DNA of 64,000 nucleotides from Triticum aestivum (lineage: Eukaryota; Streptophyta; Magnoliopsida; Poales; Poaceae), in the NCBI RefSeq assembly GCF_018294505.1, contig NC_057796.1, forward strand, positions 191,173,893 to 191,237,892, in the 5' to 3' direction. The translations under genes and the position numbers were made by a program. Of this stretch, positions 11,230 through 20,831 are shown piece by piece (within the stretch, counting starts at the first letter, position 1; each line of letters opens with the position of its first letter). Under the pieces are notes generated by a model. That model searched no databases. It was not told the origin of the DNA and worked only from the letters and a program-made list of their open reading frames with translations.

Positions 11230-11922
11230 AGCCAGGCCGACCACCCAGAGGTGATGCCCTCTCCTGGCTCCTATGCGATGGTCTTGGATGTCACCCTCGC
11301 GACGGAGAGGCGAGCTGCCCGATTCTCCCGCGTCCTGATAGATGGCGGAAGCAGTATCAACATACTGTACCGCGATACCATGGAGAAGCTGAACATCAAA
11401 GCAAAGCAGCTTATGCCGAGCCGCACCGTCTTCCATGGTATCGTCCCCGGCTTGTCTTGCTCCCCAATTGGCAAGATTAAAATGGATGTTCTCTTCGGAG
11501 ACAAAGATCATTTTCGCCGAGAAGCAATCTGGTTCGAGGTAGTGGATTTGGAGAGCCCCTATCATGCTCTGCTTGGCCGACCTGCCCTGGCCAAGTTCAT
11601 GGCTATGCCCCACTACTCCTACCTGAAGATGAAGATGCCGAGCTCGAAGGGGATCATCACGGTAGCCGGCGACTACAAGAAGTCCATCGAGTGTGCCATG
11701 GCCAGCAGCCGGCTGGCCGAGTCCCTCATGGTGGCAGAGGAGAAGAAGATGCTGGAGCGGGTTGTGGCCATGGCCGGCAAGCAGCCGGCCCTGTCCCCCA
11801 ACCCCAAAGATTGTGATGCGCAGGGCTCCTTCCAGCCTGCCAAAGAGACGAAGAAGATACCTCTGGACCCGGAGAACCCGGAGAGGTTCGCTGTCATTGG
11901 GGCGAACTTGGACAGTAAATAG
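11230..11922 (+). pseudogene. pol: Tat aspartic protease segment of pol
   Basis: Continues in the same frame as gag after a TAG codon. VLIDGGSSINIL near 11335-11370 is the protease active-site region. The D-G-G-S form, in place of the usual D-T/S-G, is usual for Tat-type elements. HALLGRPAL near 11565-11590 is the C-terminal conserved block. It ends at TAG 11920-11922, after which RT continues in the same frame, so the stop is a point lesion and not a gene end. The role is to cut the polyprotein into functional enzymes. Confidence 0.83.
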
Positions 11923-13521
11923 GAAGGCGAGCTCGTCGACTTCCTCCGTGAGAATCAAGACATTTTTGCATGGTCCCCAAAGGACATGCCGGGTCTCCCG
12001 AAGGATTTCGCCGAGCACAAATTACATGTCCGCGCCGACGCGAAGCCGGTCAAGCAACCCCTCCGCCGACTGTCAGAAGAGAAGCGAAGAATCGTGGGAG
12101 AAGAGATAGCCCGGCTCCTTGCCGCTGGCTTTATCATGGAAGTGTTCTTTCCAGAGTGGCTTGCCAACCCAGTTCTGGTTCTGAAGAAGAATAACAAGTG
12201 GCGTATGTGTATAGACTACACCAGCCTGAACAAGGCCTGCCCAAAGGATCCGTTTGCCCAGCCACGGATTGACCAAGTGATAGACTCCACAGCCGGATGT
12301 GAGCTGTTGAGTTTTTTGGATGCCTACTCAGGGTACCATCAGATCAAGTTGGTCCCAGCTGACCGCCTGAAGACTGCCTTCATCACACCCTTTGGAGCTT
12401 TCTGCTACCTGACTATGACATTCGGCTTGAGGAATGCCGGTGCCACTTTTCAGCGTTGCATGCAGAAATGCCTCTTGAAACAACTCGGCAGAAATGCCCA
12501 CGTCTATGTAGATGACATTATGGTGAAGACAGAGAAGCGCGGCACCTTGCTGGAAGACCTGAAAGAAACATTCGCCAACTTGCGCCGATTCCAAATCAAG
12601 CTCAACCCCGAGAAGTGCGTATTCGGAGTGCCAGCCGGCCAGCTGCTAGGCTTCTTGGTCTCCGAACGCGGCATCGAGTGCAACCCCGTCAAGATCAAGG
12701 CCATCGAGAGGATGGAGATTCCCACCAAACTGCGAGATGTGCAGAAGTTCACCGGCTGCTTGGCCTCCCTGAATCGTTTTATCAGCCGACTAGGAGAGAA
12801 GGCTCTCCCCCTGTACCGAATCATGAAGAAGTCCACTCACTTCGAGTGGAATAACCAAGCCGACCAAGCCTTCCATGAGTTGAAGAAAATGCTGACCACT
12901 CCGCCCGTCCTGGCAGCGCCGACTGAAAAGGAGCCCATGCTCCTCTACATCGCTGCGACTAGCCGAGTAGTCAGTACTGTTGTTGTGGTCCAGCGCCCGG
13001 AAGAAGGCCGAGCCCAGCTAGTCCAGAGGTCGGTGTACTACCTAAGCGAAGTGTTGTCCAGCTCAAAGCAGAACTACCCGCACTACCAGAAGATGTGCTA
13101 TGGGGTATACTTCGCCGCCAAGAAACTGAAGCCCTACTTCCAAGAACACCCCATCACGGTCGTGTGCACCGCCCCGCTCGCCGAGATCATAGGCAGCCGG
13201 GATGCATCCGGCCGGGTGGCTAAATGGGCCATTGCACTGGCGCCCTACACGATCTTCTACCAACCCCGCACCGCCATCAAGTCCCAAGCACTGGCCGACT
13301 TCCTCGTCGACTGGGCCGAGACCCAGTACCTACCGCCGGCTCCCGACTCCACCCATTGGCGGATGCACTTTGACGGGTCCAAGATGCGCACCGGCTTGGG
13401 AGCCGGCATCGTCCTCACCTCTCCCAAAGGCGACAAGCTCAAGTACACGCTGCAGATCCACTTCGCCGCCTCCAACAACGTGGCCGAGTACGAGGCGCTC
13501 GTACATGGGCTCCAGCTAGCC
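11923..13521 (+). pseudogene. pol: Tat reverse transcriptase and RNase H (frameshifted at end)
   Basis: Same frame as protease. RT blocks in order are FLDAYSGYHQIKL (about 12316), MTFGLRNAGATFQ (about 12415) and the catalytic YVDD (12505-12516). These are followed by the thumb region and a first RNase H with SVYYLSEVL and PHYQKMCY (about 13030-13110). A second, archaeal-type RNase H begins near 13363 (MHFDGSK) and includes NNVAEYEALVHGL. Two RNase H domains are a Tat hallmark. The frame is lost near 13522 by an apparent single-base deletion, and the RNase H continues in frame 3. Open otherwise from 11986. The role is to copy element RNA into DNA. Confidence 0.88.
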
Positions 13522-15320
13522 AAGAGCTCGGCATACGCCGGATCCTGTGTTACGGTGACTCAGACTTGGTGGTCCAGCAGTCGTCTGGTGACTGGGATGC
13601 CAAGGACGCGAACATGGCGAGCTATCGATTCCTCGCCCAGCAGATCAGCGGATACTTCGAAGGGTGCGAGTTCCTTCACGTACCAAGGGCCGACAACGAC
13701 CAAGCAGATGCCCTAGCACGGATCGGCTCCACCCGACAAGCCATACCGACTGGCGTCTCCCTCCAGCGCCTCCTCAAGCCGTCCATCAAACCGTCTCCAG
13801 AGTCGGACTCTATCTTTGTACCGCCTGCGCCAGATGCAGCCGGGTCCGGCTGGAGGAACCCCGTAGGCGGCACGGGGACTTCGACAACTGGCCCGGGGAC
13901 TGCCGTAGTCGCACCCGGCCCGGGGACTTCAGAACCCGGCCCGGGGACTCCAACGACACAAGAAGCGGTGGCCGACTCCAATTCCACGCCACCCAACCCA
14001 CCCACCCGAGTCATGGTGGCTACACTAACAGAAGAAGAAGTCACAGCTCCGTCATGGGCCCAGCCCATCCTCAAGTTCCTAGTCAGCAGAGAGCTGCCGG
14101 CTGATGAGATCTCAGCAAGACTAGTGCAACGACGAGCCGCAGCATATGCAATAATCAACAGAGAGCTTGTGAAGCGCAGCGTCACTGGAGTCTTCCAGCG
14201 TTGTGTCGAGCCAGAAAAAGGAGTGGCAATCCTCAAGGATATCCACCAAGGCGAATGCGGCCACCACGCAGCCTCAAGATCACTCGTGGCCAAGGCTTTC
14301 CGCCATGGTTTCTTTTGGCCGATTGCCTTGGAAGATGCTAAAGAAATAGTCAAGAGCTGCAGAGGATGCCAAGTTTTTAGTTCCAAGCAACACCTGCCGG
14401 CTTCTGCACTCAAGACCATTCCCCTCACCTGGCCTTTTGCCGTCTGGGGACTGGACATGGTGGGCCCTTTCAAGACAGCCCGCGGCGGCTTGACGCATCT
14501 ACTTGTCGCTGTGGACAAGTTCACAAAGTGGATCGAAGCAAAGCCGATCAAGAAGCTGAACGGGCCGACTGCCGTGACATTCATCACTGACATCACTACT
14601 CGGTACGGCGTGCCGCACAGCATCATCACTGACAACGGCACGAACTTCGCCAAAGGAGCACTGGCACGTTTCTGCGCGACGCAGGGCATCCGACTGGACT
14701 TAGCGTCCGTTGCCCACCCGCAGTCAAACGGCCAGGTCGAGCGAGCAAATGGACTCATCCTCTCCGGCATCAAGCCCCGACTGGTTGTACCACTGGAGCG
14801 ATCGGCCGGTTGCTGGCTCGATGAGCTGCCGGCTGTCCTCTGGAGTCTGCACACTACACCCAACAAGTCAACCGACTTTACTCCATTTTTCCTCATGTAC
14901 GGTGCCGAGGCTGTCATCCCAACAGACATCGAGTTCGACTCGCCTCGGATCACCATGTACACGGAGGAGGAGGCCAAGGAAGCAAGAGAAGACGGCGTCG
15001 ACCTACTGGAAGAAGGCCGGCTGTTAGCACTCAGCCGGTCCGCCATCTACCAGCAAGGGCTGCGCCGCTACTACAACTGCAAGGTCAAGCCAAGATCCTT
15101 CCAAGAGGGCGACCTTGTGCTCCGGCTGATCCAGCGAACAGCCGGCCAGCACAAGCTCTCGGCCCCTTGGGAAGGCCCCTTCGTCATCAGCAAGGCACTA
15201 GGCAACGACTCATACTACCTGATCGACACGCAAAAACCAAGAGCACACAAGAGAGACGCCTCCGGCAAGGAGTCGGAGCGACCATGGAACGCGAACCTCG
15301 TGAGAAGATTTTACAGTTGA
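13522..15320 (+). pseudogene. pol: Tat RNase H tail, proline-glycine linker and integrase
   Basis: Frame 3 opens with the end of RNase H (CYGDSDLVVQQ, then a DNDQADALAR block near 13700). A linker of PGPGT repeats follows (about 13870-13960). Integrase has the HHCC zinc-binding region (about 14245-14372, GHHAASRSLV to CRGCQ). Its catalytic core has D at 14454, D at 14631 and E at 14739, which gives D-x58-D-x35-E, the proper D,D35E spacing. The C-terminal domain (RRYYNCKVKPRSFQEGDLVLR, about 15060-15120) ends with TGA at 15318-15320. This integrase reading frame is itself uninterrupted, so the lesion is only upstream. Confidence 0.88.
13870..13950 (+). repeat. Four short repeats of a CGGGGACT core within the pol linker
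   Basis: GGCACGGGGACTTC, then three copies of GGCCCGGGGACT, at spacings of about 20-27 bases. They encode PGT/PGPGT repeats between RNase H and integrase. The same CGGGGACT core recurs outside the coding region of this element, at 15386, 15486, 17287 and 17531. Confidence 0.7.
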
Positions 15321-16054
15321 AAGCAGTATGTATCATGCTACCCTTTTGTATTAAGTACAAACCAACAGGCCCCCCGAACAGTACTCGGGGACTGCCTTTG
15401 TTTATCTATGAATGACAAGTGTCATATCCATGAATGTATTATTACATTTGATTTCTTGTTGGGCACCGGGTTCGACTAGTCGGCCCGGGGACTGGCCGCC
15501 TTGAGCTATATTAAAAGTTCTACCTGAAGTCAGAAAAGTAGTGTGCCGGCTCCCGAGTCCTCTCTTGCTGAAAGTCGCAGCTCGAAGAACCGACTGTCCA
15601 ACTAGCAAGAGGCAAGGCAGAAAGGATGCCCACACGAAAAACGGCTAAGGACCAACGACCTTATATAGCAAAAAGACAGCCTCCAACCACGCTTGCCGGC
15701 TGTCAGAACAGCCGGCTGGCCGGCTTCCTAAACACTTAGCTTTAGTCCAGCAAAGCTAGAGTACTCCCCCCCCCCCCAATTAGCCAAGCACTCCTCCAGC
15801 TACAGATTGCAGAGCAACTGTCTGACTGGGGAGGCGGCAACCAAGGGAGGGCGGCAAAGGAAACAGCAGAAGGATAAAAAGCAAAGTACGAGGAAAAGCC
15901 AAATGCATGCATAAGTTATATATACATATAAAGCCCCCAACAGGCCGGCAATCAACATGGTTCGAATACACCCCCAGTGGGTGGAATTGTGCAGACTTAA
16001 CAGAGTATTGTTCCAAAAGTAACAGGACAGGGAAACAAAAGATGGCAGACTAGA
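15321..16054. other. Spacer between integrase and the antisense gene
   Basis: About 730 bases between the convergent gene ends. It contains two CGGGGACT motifs (about 15386 and 15486), a run of ten C residues near 15768-15777, and an AT-rich stretch near 15915-15930. No open frame of interest was found. It must hold the 3' ends of both the sense pol transcript and the antisense transcript, but no poly-A signal was assigned with confidence. Confidence 0.6.
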
Positions 16055-17261
16055 CTAGGGCGCGGTGCGGGAGCCGAGCTGGTCGGTGGAGACGGCCTCG
16101 TCGGCTGCAGGAGTGGCCGCCTAGCGGGTCTCGGCTTGGTCACCACCAGTGGCACGCGACGCACTCGCGCGCGACGTGGTGCTGGAGGCGCGGTCAAGCT
16201 GAGGCTGGTCGGCTGCTCCACCAGCCGGCTCGGCGTCTTCACCCTCCTCCTCCTCCTCTTCGCCCTCGTCGCTGGAGTCGATCTCCTCCGCCGAGTCTTC
16301 ACCGTCTGCCGGGTTCAGCCCGAACCACTCCTACGGCTGGGCGACACCGTTGTCATCTACCTCGGGGGCGAAGACGCTGGTGTCGGTGTAGTCGGCGATC
16401 GCCGAAGCCCGCCGGATGATAGCTGGCCGCGCCGGCTCCAGCTCCGTGTCGGCTTGCTGCCGCCAGGTAGCCAGCTGATCCAGGCTCAGGTCGGGATACC
16501 AGGCCTTGACGAACTCCAGCGCCCGCCTGGCGCCGGACCGAGCCACCGAGGCCTTCCAGGCTTCGAAGCGGCCGACTGCCACCTCCAGCCAGTCGGCGGT
16601 CCGACTGGGGGTGCGAGGAACCACTTGGCCAGGCCAGAGGGCGGCCAACACTTGCGCCCCGGCACGCTGAAGCCGGCGGAGCAGTCGGTGAGTCGGCTGG
16701 ATGCGGGCCTAGATCGCCAAGAGCTGTTCCTCCAGCGAACGGTCGGCGGTTGGCGAAATCTCGAAGCCAGCCTGCCTTCGCGCTTGGCGGCGGGCCTCGA
16801 TGGTCTGGTTGGCAGCGGTAGAATAGCCAGGGAAATATTCTGTGCAAGAAAGAAGAAGAAAAGAACACCAAGTCAGAAAACGAGCTAAAAGCGGCAGACG
16901 GCAAGAAAGGAGGAAGAAGTAGGCGGCGTACCGTCAACCAGATCTTCGATCTGACCATAGCCAGAGATCAGAGTTTGCCTTGCTTCAGCCCAGCCAGCCG
17001 CCTCCGTCTCGTACTCGGCCTGGAGGGCGGCTTCGCGGTCCTGCACCGCCTTCAGAGCCGCCTTGTGGCCTTCCTCCTGGTCGGCCAAATTCTTGGCCAG
17101 GCGGTCGCGTTCCTGCACCAAGGCGGCGAGCTTGGCATCCTTGGCACGAAGGGCAGTCTGAGACTCTCCCAGCTGTGCCCTCAGACCGGCGTTGGCCGCT
17201 GCAGAGACGGCAGAAAAAGAAAGAACAGTAAGAGGAAGTCGTCAAGGAAGATCCGACCCGA

Positions 17262-17325
17262 CTGCTCAGCAGTCGGCCCGAATCTCGGGGACTACACCCA
17301 GTGGGTGCGCTGACGCGCCCCCACA
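17262..17325. repeat. Intron motif, copy 1 (intron 4 of antisense gene)
   Basis: A unit of about 64 bases with CTGCTCAGCAG, CTCGGGGACTACA and CAGTGGGTGCGCTGACG followed by GCCCCCAC. It is about 85-90% identical by eye to 17508-17571, and lies wholly within intron 4 (17199-17349). Confidence 0.8.
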
Positions 17326-17507
17326 TGAGATTAATAACAAAGCACGTACCCCGGCTCTCAGTAAGGTCGGCGGTCTTCTGGGTCAGCTCCCGAGCCTGGG
17401 AGTTGAAGGCGGCCACACGAAGATTGTGGTAGTCCTGCAAGATAGACAGAAGATCGAAGTAAGAACAAGAATAGCAAAGCCAAATCCACTAAGAAGTTCC
17501 AAGCCGC

Positions 17508-17571
17508 CTGCTCAGCAGCCGACTCGGAACTCGGGGACTACATCCAGTGGGTGCGCTGACGTGCCCCCACG
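17508..17571. repeat. Intron motif, copy 2 (intron 3 of antisense gene)
   Basis: Second copy of the 64-base unit, within intron 3 (17435-17613), in the same orientation as copy 1. Both contain CTCGGGGACTAC, which resembles the bases next to the 3' LTR (TTCGGGAACTAC at 20427-20438). Confidence 0.8.
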
Positions 17572-19982
17572 GAAGAAATCAAGATCAAGAAGAAGCAAGA
17601 TAAGAAGACTAACCCGGATGGCCGCCCGCGTCACGAGGAACTCGTTGGTGAACTGCCTCAGCGCCGTAGCCTGAGCCTGGAGCCGGGTCCGGACGTCCTG
17701 CGCGGCCACGTTCATCACGGCCGTCCCTCCGCCCGGCGTCCACCCCGAGGTAGCGCTGGCCACCTCCACATCCTGGGCCGACGAGCTGGAGCCCGCGGCC
17801 GGCTGCGGCTCCGACGCGGCCTTCTGTGGCTCTGACGCAGCCTTCCCCGCGCGCCGGCTCGGCGGCATCCGGACCGCTAGCTCAGTCCTCGCGGCCACCT
17901 CGCCCCCCGCCGACTGCACAGGCGGCAGATCAGGTCGGCCGCCTTGAGCCGCCCGAGTCGGCGGGGTCGGCACCGGCGCCCTCTCTAGGACGACGACGTC
18001 ATCCCTCTCCAGCCCTGGCTGGTCGCCACCAGCTCCTTCTGGCGAGGGCTCCAGGGCCCCAGGCGCTGCGACGCGCAGCGGGGTGACCATCAAGGCCTCC
18101 TCCGCCGCCGCCGCAGCTGCAGCCTCCGCTTGGGCCTTGGCTGCGGCGTCGGCGAGCGCCTTCACCGCCTCCTCCTCCTGCGCCGCCTGGGCGGCGGCCG
18201 CCTTCCGTGCCTCCGCCTCTCGCGCCTCCCGCGCGTTCCGTTCTGTCGCTTCCTGAAGGTCGGCACGGGGGTCCACGCGGCGAGTGGTGCTCCCAGACCC
18301 CCTCGGCGACTCGACGACGGAGGTGGCAGCCGCCCGCTCAAGCGACAACGGAGCTCTGGTCGTTTGGAGAAAGAGACAAGGGTTCAGGAACCACCAGAGA
18401 AAAGAAAGAAAGAAGGGTACACAAAAGAATTCGAACTTACGCCGACACAGTCTGTGGTTGCTTCACCGTCTTGCGGAAGCGAGCTGCCTTCGCGGCCGCC
18501 TCCTCCCACCTGGTTGCCGCCGCCCCGCCCCTGGGTTTCTTCGTCCGACTGCCGAACAAGCCCTGGGCGGCGCGACGCTTTTGCCCTCCGCCCCGAGCAG
18601 GCGGTGCAGCGGAGGAACCCGCGCCACGTCCAGATGCCGGCCGGCGGCGCGGGACGACTTCGGCCTCATCGTCGTCCGGCCAGTCGTCGAAGGTGACTCC
18701 ATGCCCGGAGCCGCCTGCTTCGCCGCCGGCTTGGCCACCACCCGGCTCGGTGTTGTCGTCCATAGCGGCCGCCCCCAAGTCGGGGTCCTCCAGGTCGTGC
18801 TGCGTACGGTCGGGGATGAATCGGCGCTCCGCATCCGACCCGCTGGCAGGACGAAGGAGAGGACTCTGTCGAAGACAAGCCGACTAGTCAGAGTCGGCCA
18901 AAGGAACTCGGCGACAAAGTTAAGAGACAAGGAGAGCATACCGTGGGAGGTGGATTGGCTCGGCTATATGGCTCCTTGCCGAACTGCCACTCTTCGGAGA
19001 GTTTGCAGTTCGCGAGGTAGTTCACCATATAGGCGACCTCCTCGTGCGGCATGTCCTTGGTGCACATCCGGCTCGGATCGAGCTGGCCGCTCATCTGACA
19101 GATCAGATGAGGACGGCTCTGGAGCAGAAGTACCCGGCGCGTGACGAAGGCGGCCAGCAGGTCGGGCCCCGTCAAGCCCTCCGACTGGGTCATCGCTCGC
19201 ACTCGGGCGACGGCTGCGGACCCAGCCGGCGTCAGAGTCACGGCCCGGTAGGACCACTGGGGCCACCTGCCCGCCGGTGGGCCGGCTACGGAAGCCGGCA
19301 GGTTGACGTAGTCGCCCTGCGGGGCGATGCTTCTGACGTACAAATACGACTTTTGCCATAGCTTCACCGACTGGATCAGCGTGATGATGGGGAAGGGGTT
19401 GTCGGCAGCCACCCTTCGCACCGCGATGAAGGCGCCAGTCTGAGCTGGCACGCCCTGTGAGCGCGTGCCCAGCTTGGACTGGAAGAACTCCCCCCAGAGC
19501 TCGAGGGTGGGGAGGACGCTGAGGTAGCCTTCGCACAGGGTGACGAAGGCAGATAGCAGCACCACTGCGTTCGGGGTGAGGTGGTGCGGCTGGAGCTGGT
19601 AGAACTCGAGCCAAGAGCGGAAGAGGCGCTCACGGGCAGGCCGATTCCGCGCAAGAAATGCGAGCGGAAGACCACCCGCTCGCCCTCCTGCGGCTCCGGC
19701 GTAAGCTCCTTCGCCGGCGCGAGACGGACCTCCACCTTGTCCGCGCTGGGCAGCCGCCGCGTCTTGCGGAGGAACTCGATGTGATCTTCGTGGACGTTGG
19801 AGCCGTCCCAATCCCCGCCATATTGCTCCGTGGCGGGAGGCATGGTGAAACAAGCGCGGCGGCGGAGGAACGAGTAGTGGAAGAGCGCGGCGGTGAGGCG
19901 CTGTCACAAGAAACGGCAAGAGAAAGAAGATGGTGGAAGGAGGAGGAGCGTGCGAGAGCCTGCCGCTCTCCCTCTCCCCCTA

Positions 19983-19989
19983 CTTATAG
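19983..19989 (-). promoter_or_regulatory. TATA box of the antisense gene
   Basis: Minus strand reads CTATAAGTAGG, about 140 bases upstream of the exon 1 start codon at 19843 and followed by a GA-rich leader. Position and sequence suit an RNA polymerase II promoter internal to the element and separate from the LTR. Confidence 0.6.
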
Positions 19990-20438
19990 CTTCGCGAGGT
20001 GAGGCCGGGGAGGCCGGACGTGGGGTGAGACGTGGGATTAACTGCACCCACTCCCCCCACGCCTCGCGATTATTACGCCCTAAAGGCGTGCCGAAACTGC
20101 CGCAAGGAGACGTGCGGGCGGTTTCGGGCTGCAGAGAATCCACGCCTGGGCCCGGGCGTGGACGTGGCGGGCCCCCGCCCTGCGGAGACGTCCCGTCGCG
20201 CGCGTGGGATGGCAGGCTTTCTGGCCGAGAGAGGCCACGTGGTTCGCAGACAGCAAGTGGCCGGCCCGCGGCCCGGTGCACGCACTGGCGAGCTTCCGCC
20301 CTCCGACTCCGGAGTTTTCGACCAAGGTGGCGTGCCTAACCAAAGCCGGCTCCCAGCTGCCGACTTGTCAAGATAGGAAGCTGACCGAGCTTCTCGACTC
20401 GTACCCAACCTCGAAGCCCAATCAGCTTCGGGAACTAC
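19990..20438. other. Non-coding stretch between antisense promoter and Tat 3' LTR
   Basis: GC-rich, about 450 bases, ending in CTTCGGGAACTAC just before the LTR. In this lineage a (T)CGGGGACTAC sequence commonly sits where the plus-strand primer is expected. Open frames here have no recognisable domain. Confidence 0.5.
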
Positions 20439-20831
20439 TGTCGGAGTAAATGGCCACGGGTAGCCTAACCGACTGCCCCTGGCTCTTCCAAAAAATTATC
20501 AGGCCTTTGGGCCTTCAAGCACTCCAAGCATTGGACCACCTTCCCTGGCCGACTACCTCTGAAGCCGACTCACAGAAGGCGGCCCAGCCTCAGCAACCTC
20601 CCCCCCGGGATAACCACGGGGTGGCCGACTCCAGGAAGCCGGCCGTAAAGGATGCCAACTCCAAGAAGCCGGCCAAGACCGCAACCACCCAAGCTACGCC
20701 ACATAACGGTGACAAGACGGGTGTGGCCATAGTGGCACACTACCCCCGAAGCCCGAGGCAGGCATGGCCACAGGACGTCGTACGGGACGGCCATCCCCCG
20801 TCCGGCTCGGCACTGTAGCCATGCTAGCCTC
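20439..20831 (+). repeat. Tat 3' LTR, first part
   Basis: Starts TGTCGGAGTAAATGG after the CGGGAACTAC motif. The first 393 bases of the LTR are present up to the GCCTC target site (20827-20831), where Angela A inserted. Confidence 0.75.
20827..20831. repeat. Target-site duplication of Angela A (GCCTC), left copy
   Basis: GCCTC at 20827-20831 equals GCCTC at 29538-29542, which exactly flanks the copia element. A perfect 5-bp duplication. Confidence 0.95.

Larger units (their letters stand above)
16055..19843 (-). pseudogene. Antisense six-exon gene of the Tat element ('putative gypsy type transposon' family, PF04195-like)
   Basis: Exons on the minus strand, inferred from splice sites and frame: 19843-18942, 18865-18441, 18355-17614, 17434-17350, 17198-16932 and 16839-16055. 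Every intron begins GT and ends AG, and the phases (0, 2, 0, 1, 1) join without breaking frame. Exon 1 starts MPPATEQ and holds the conserved PF04195-like domain (FRSHFLRG, LQPHHLTPN, FVTLCEGYL). Exon 2 has ERRFIPDRT and basic stretches. Exon 3 is a long Ala/Glu-rich, probably coiled-coil stretch followed by a low-complexity region. Exons 5-6 continue coiled-coil and end in an acidic tail. Lesions are a one-base frameshift near 19635 and in-frame TAGs at 16709-16711, 16331-16333 and 16121-16123. The molecular function of this family is not established to my knowledge. The total would be about 1070 codons. Confidence 0.75.

Noticed and set aside
13676..15046. 456-codon frame on the minus strand opposite integrase
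   Set aside because: It is the shadow of the verified integrase frame, which has D,D35E spacing and a zinc-binding region. The shadow product has no domain.
18130..19144. Plus-strand frames of 188-286 codons opposite the antisense gene
   Set aside because: The minus strand carries the PF04195-like domain with phase-consistent splice sites. The plus-strand products are low complexity.
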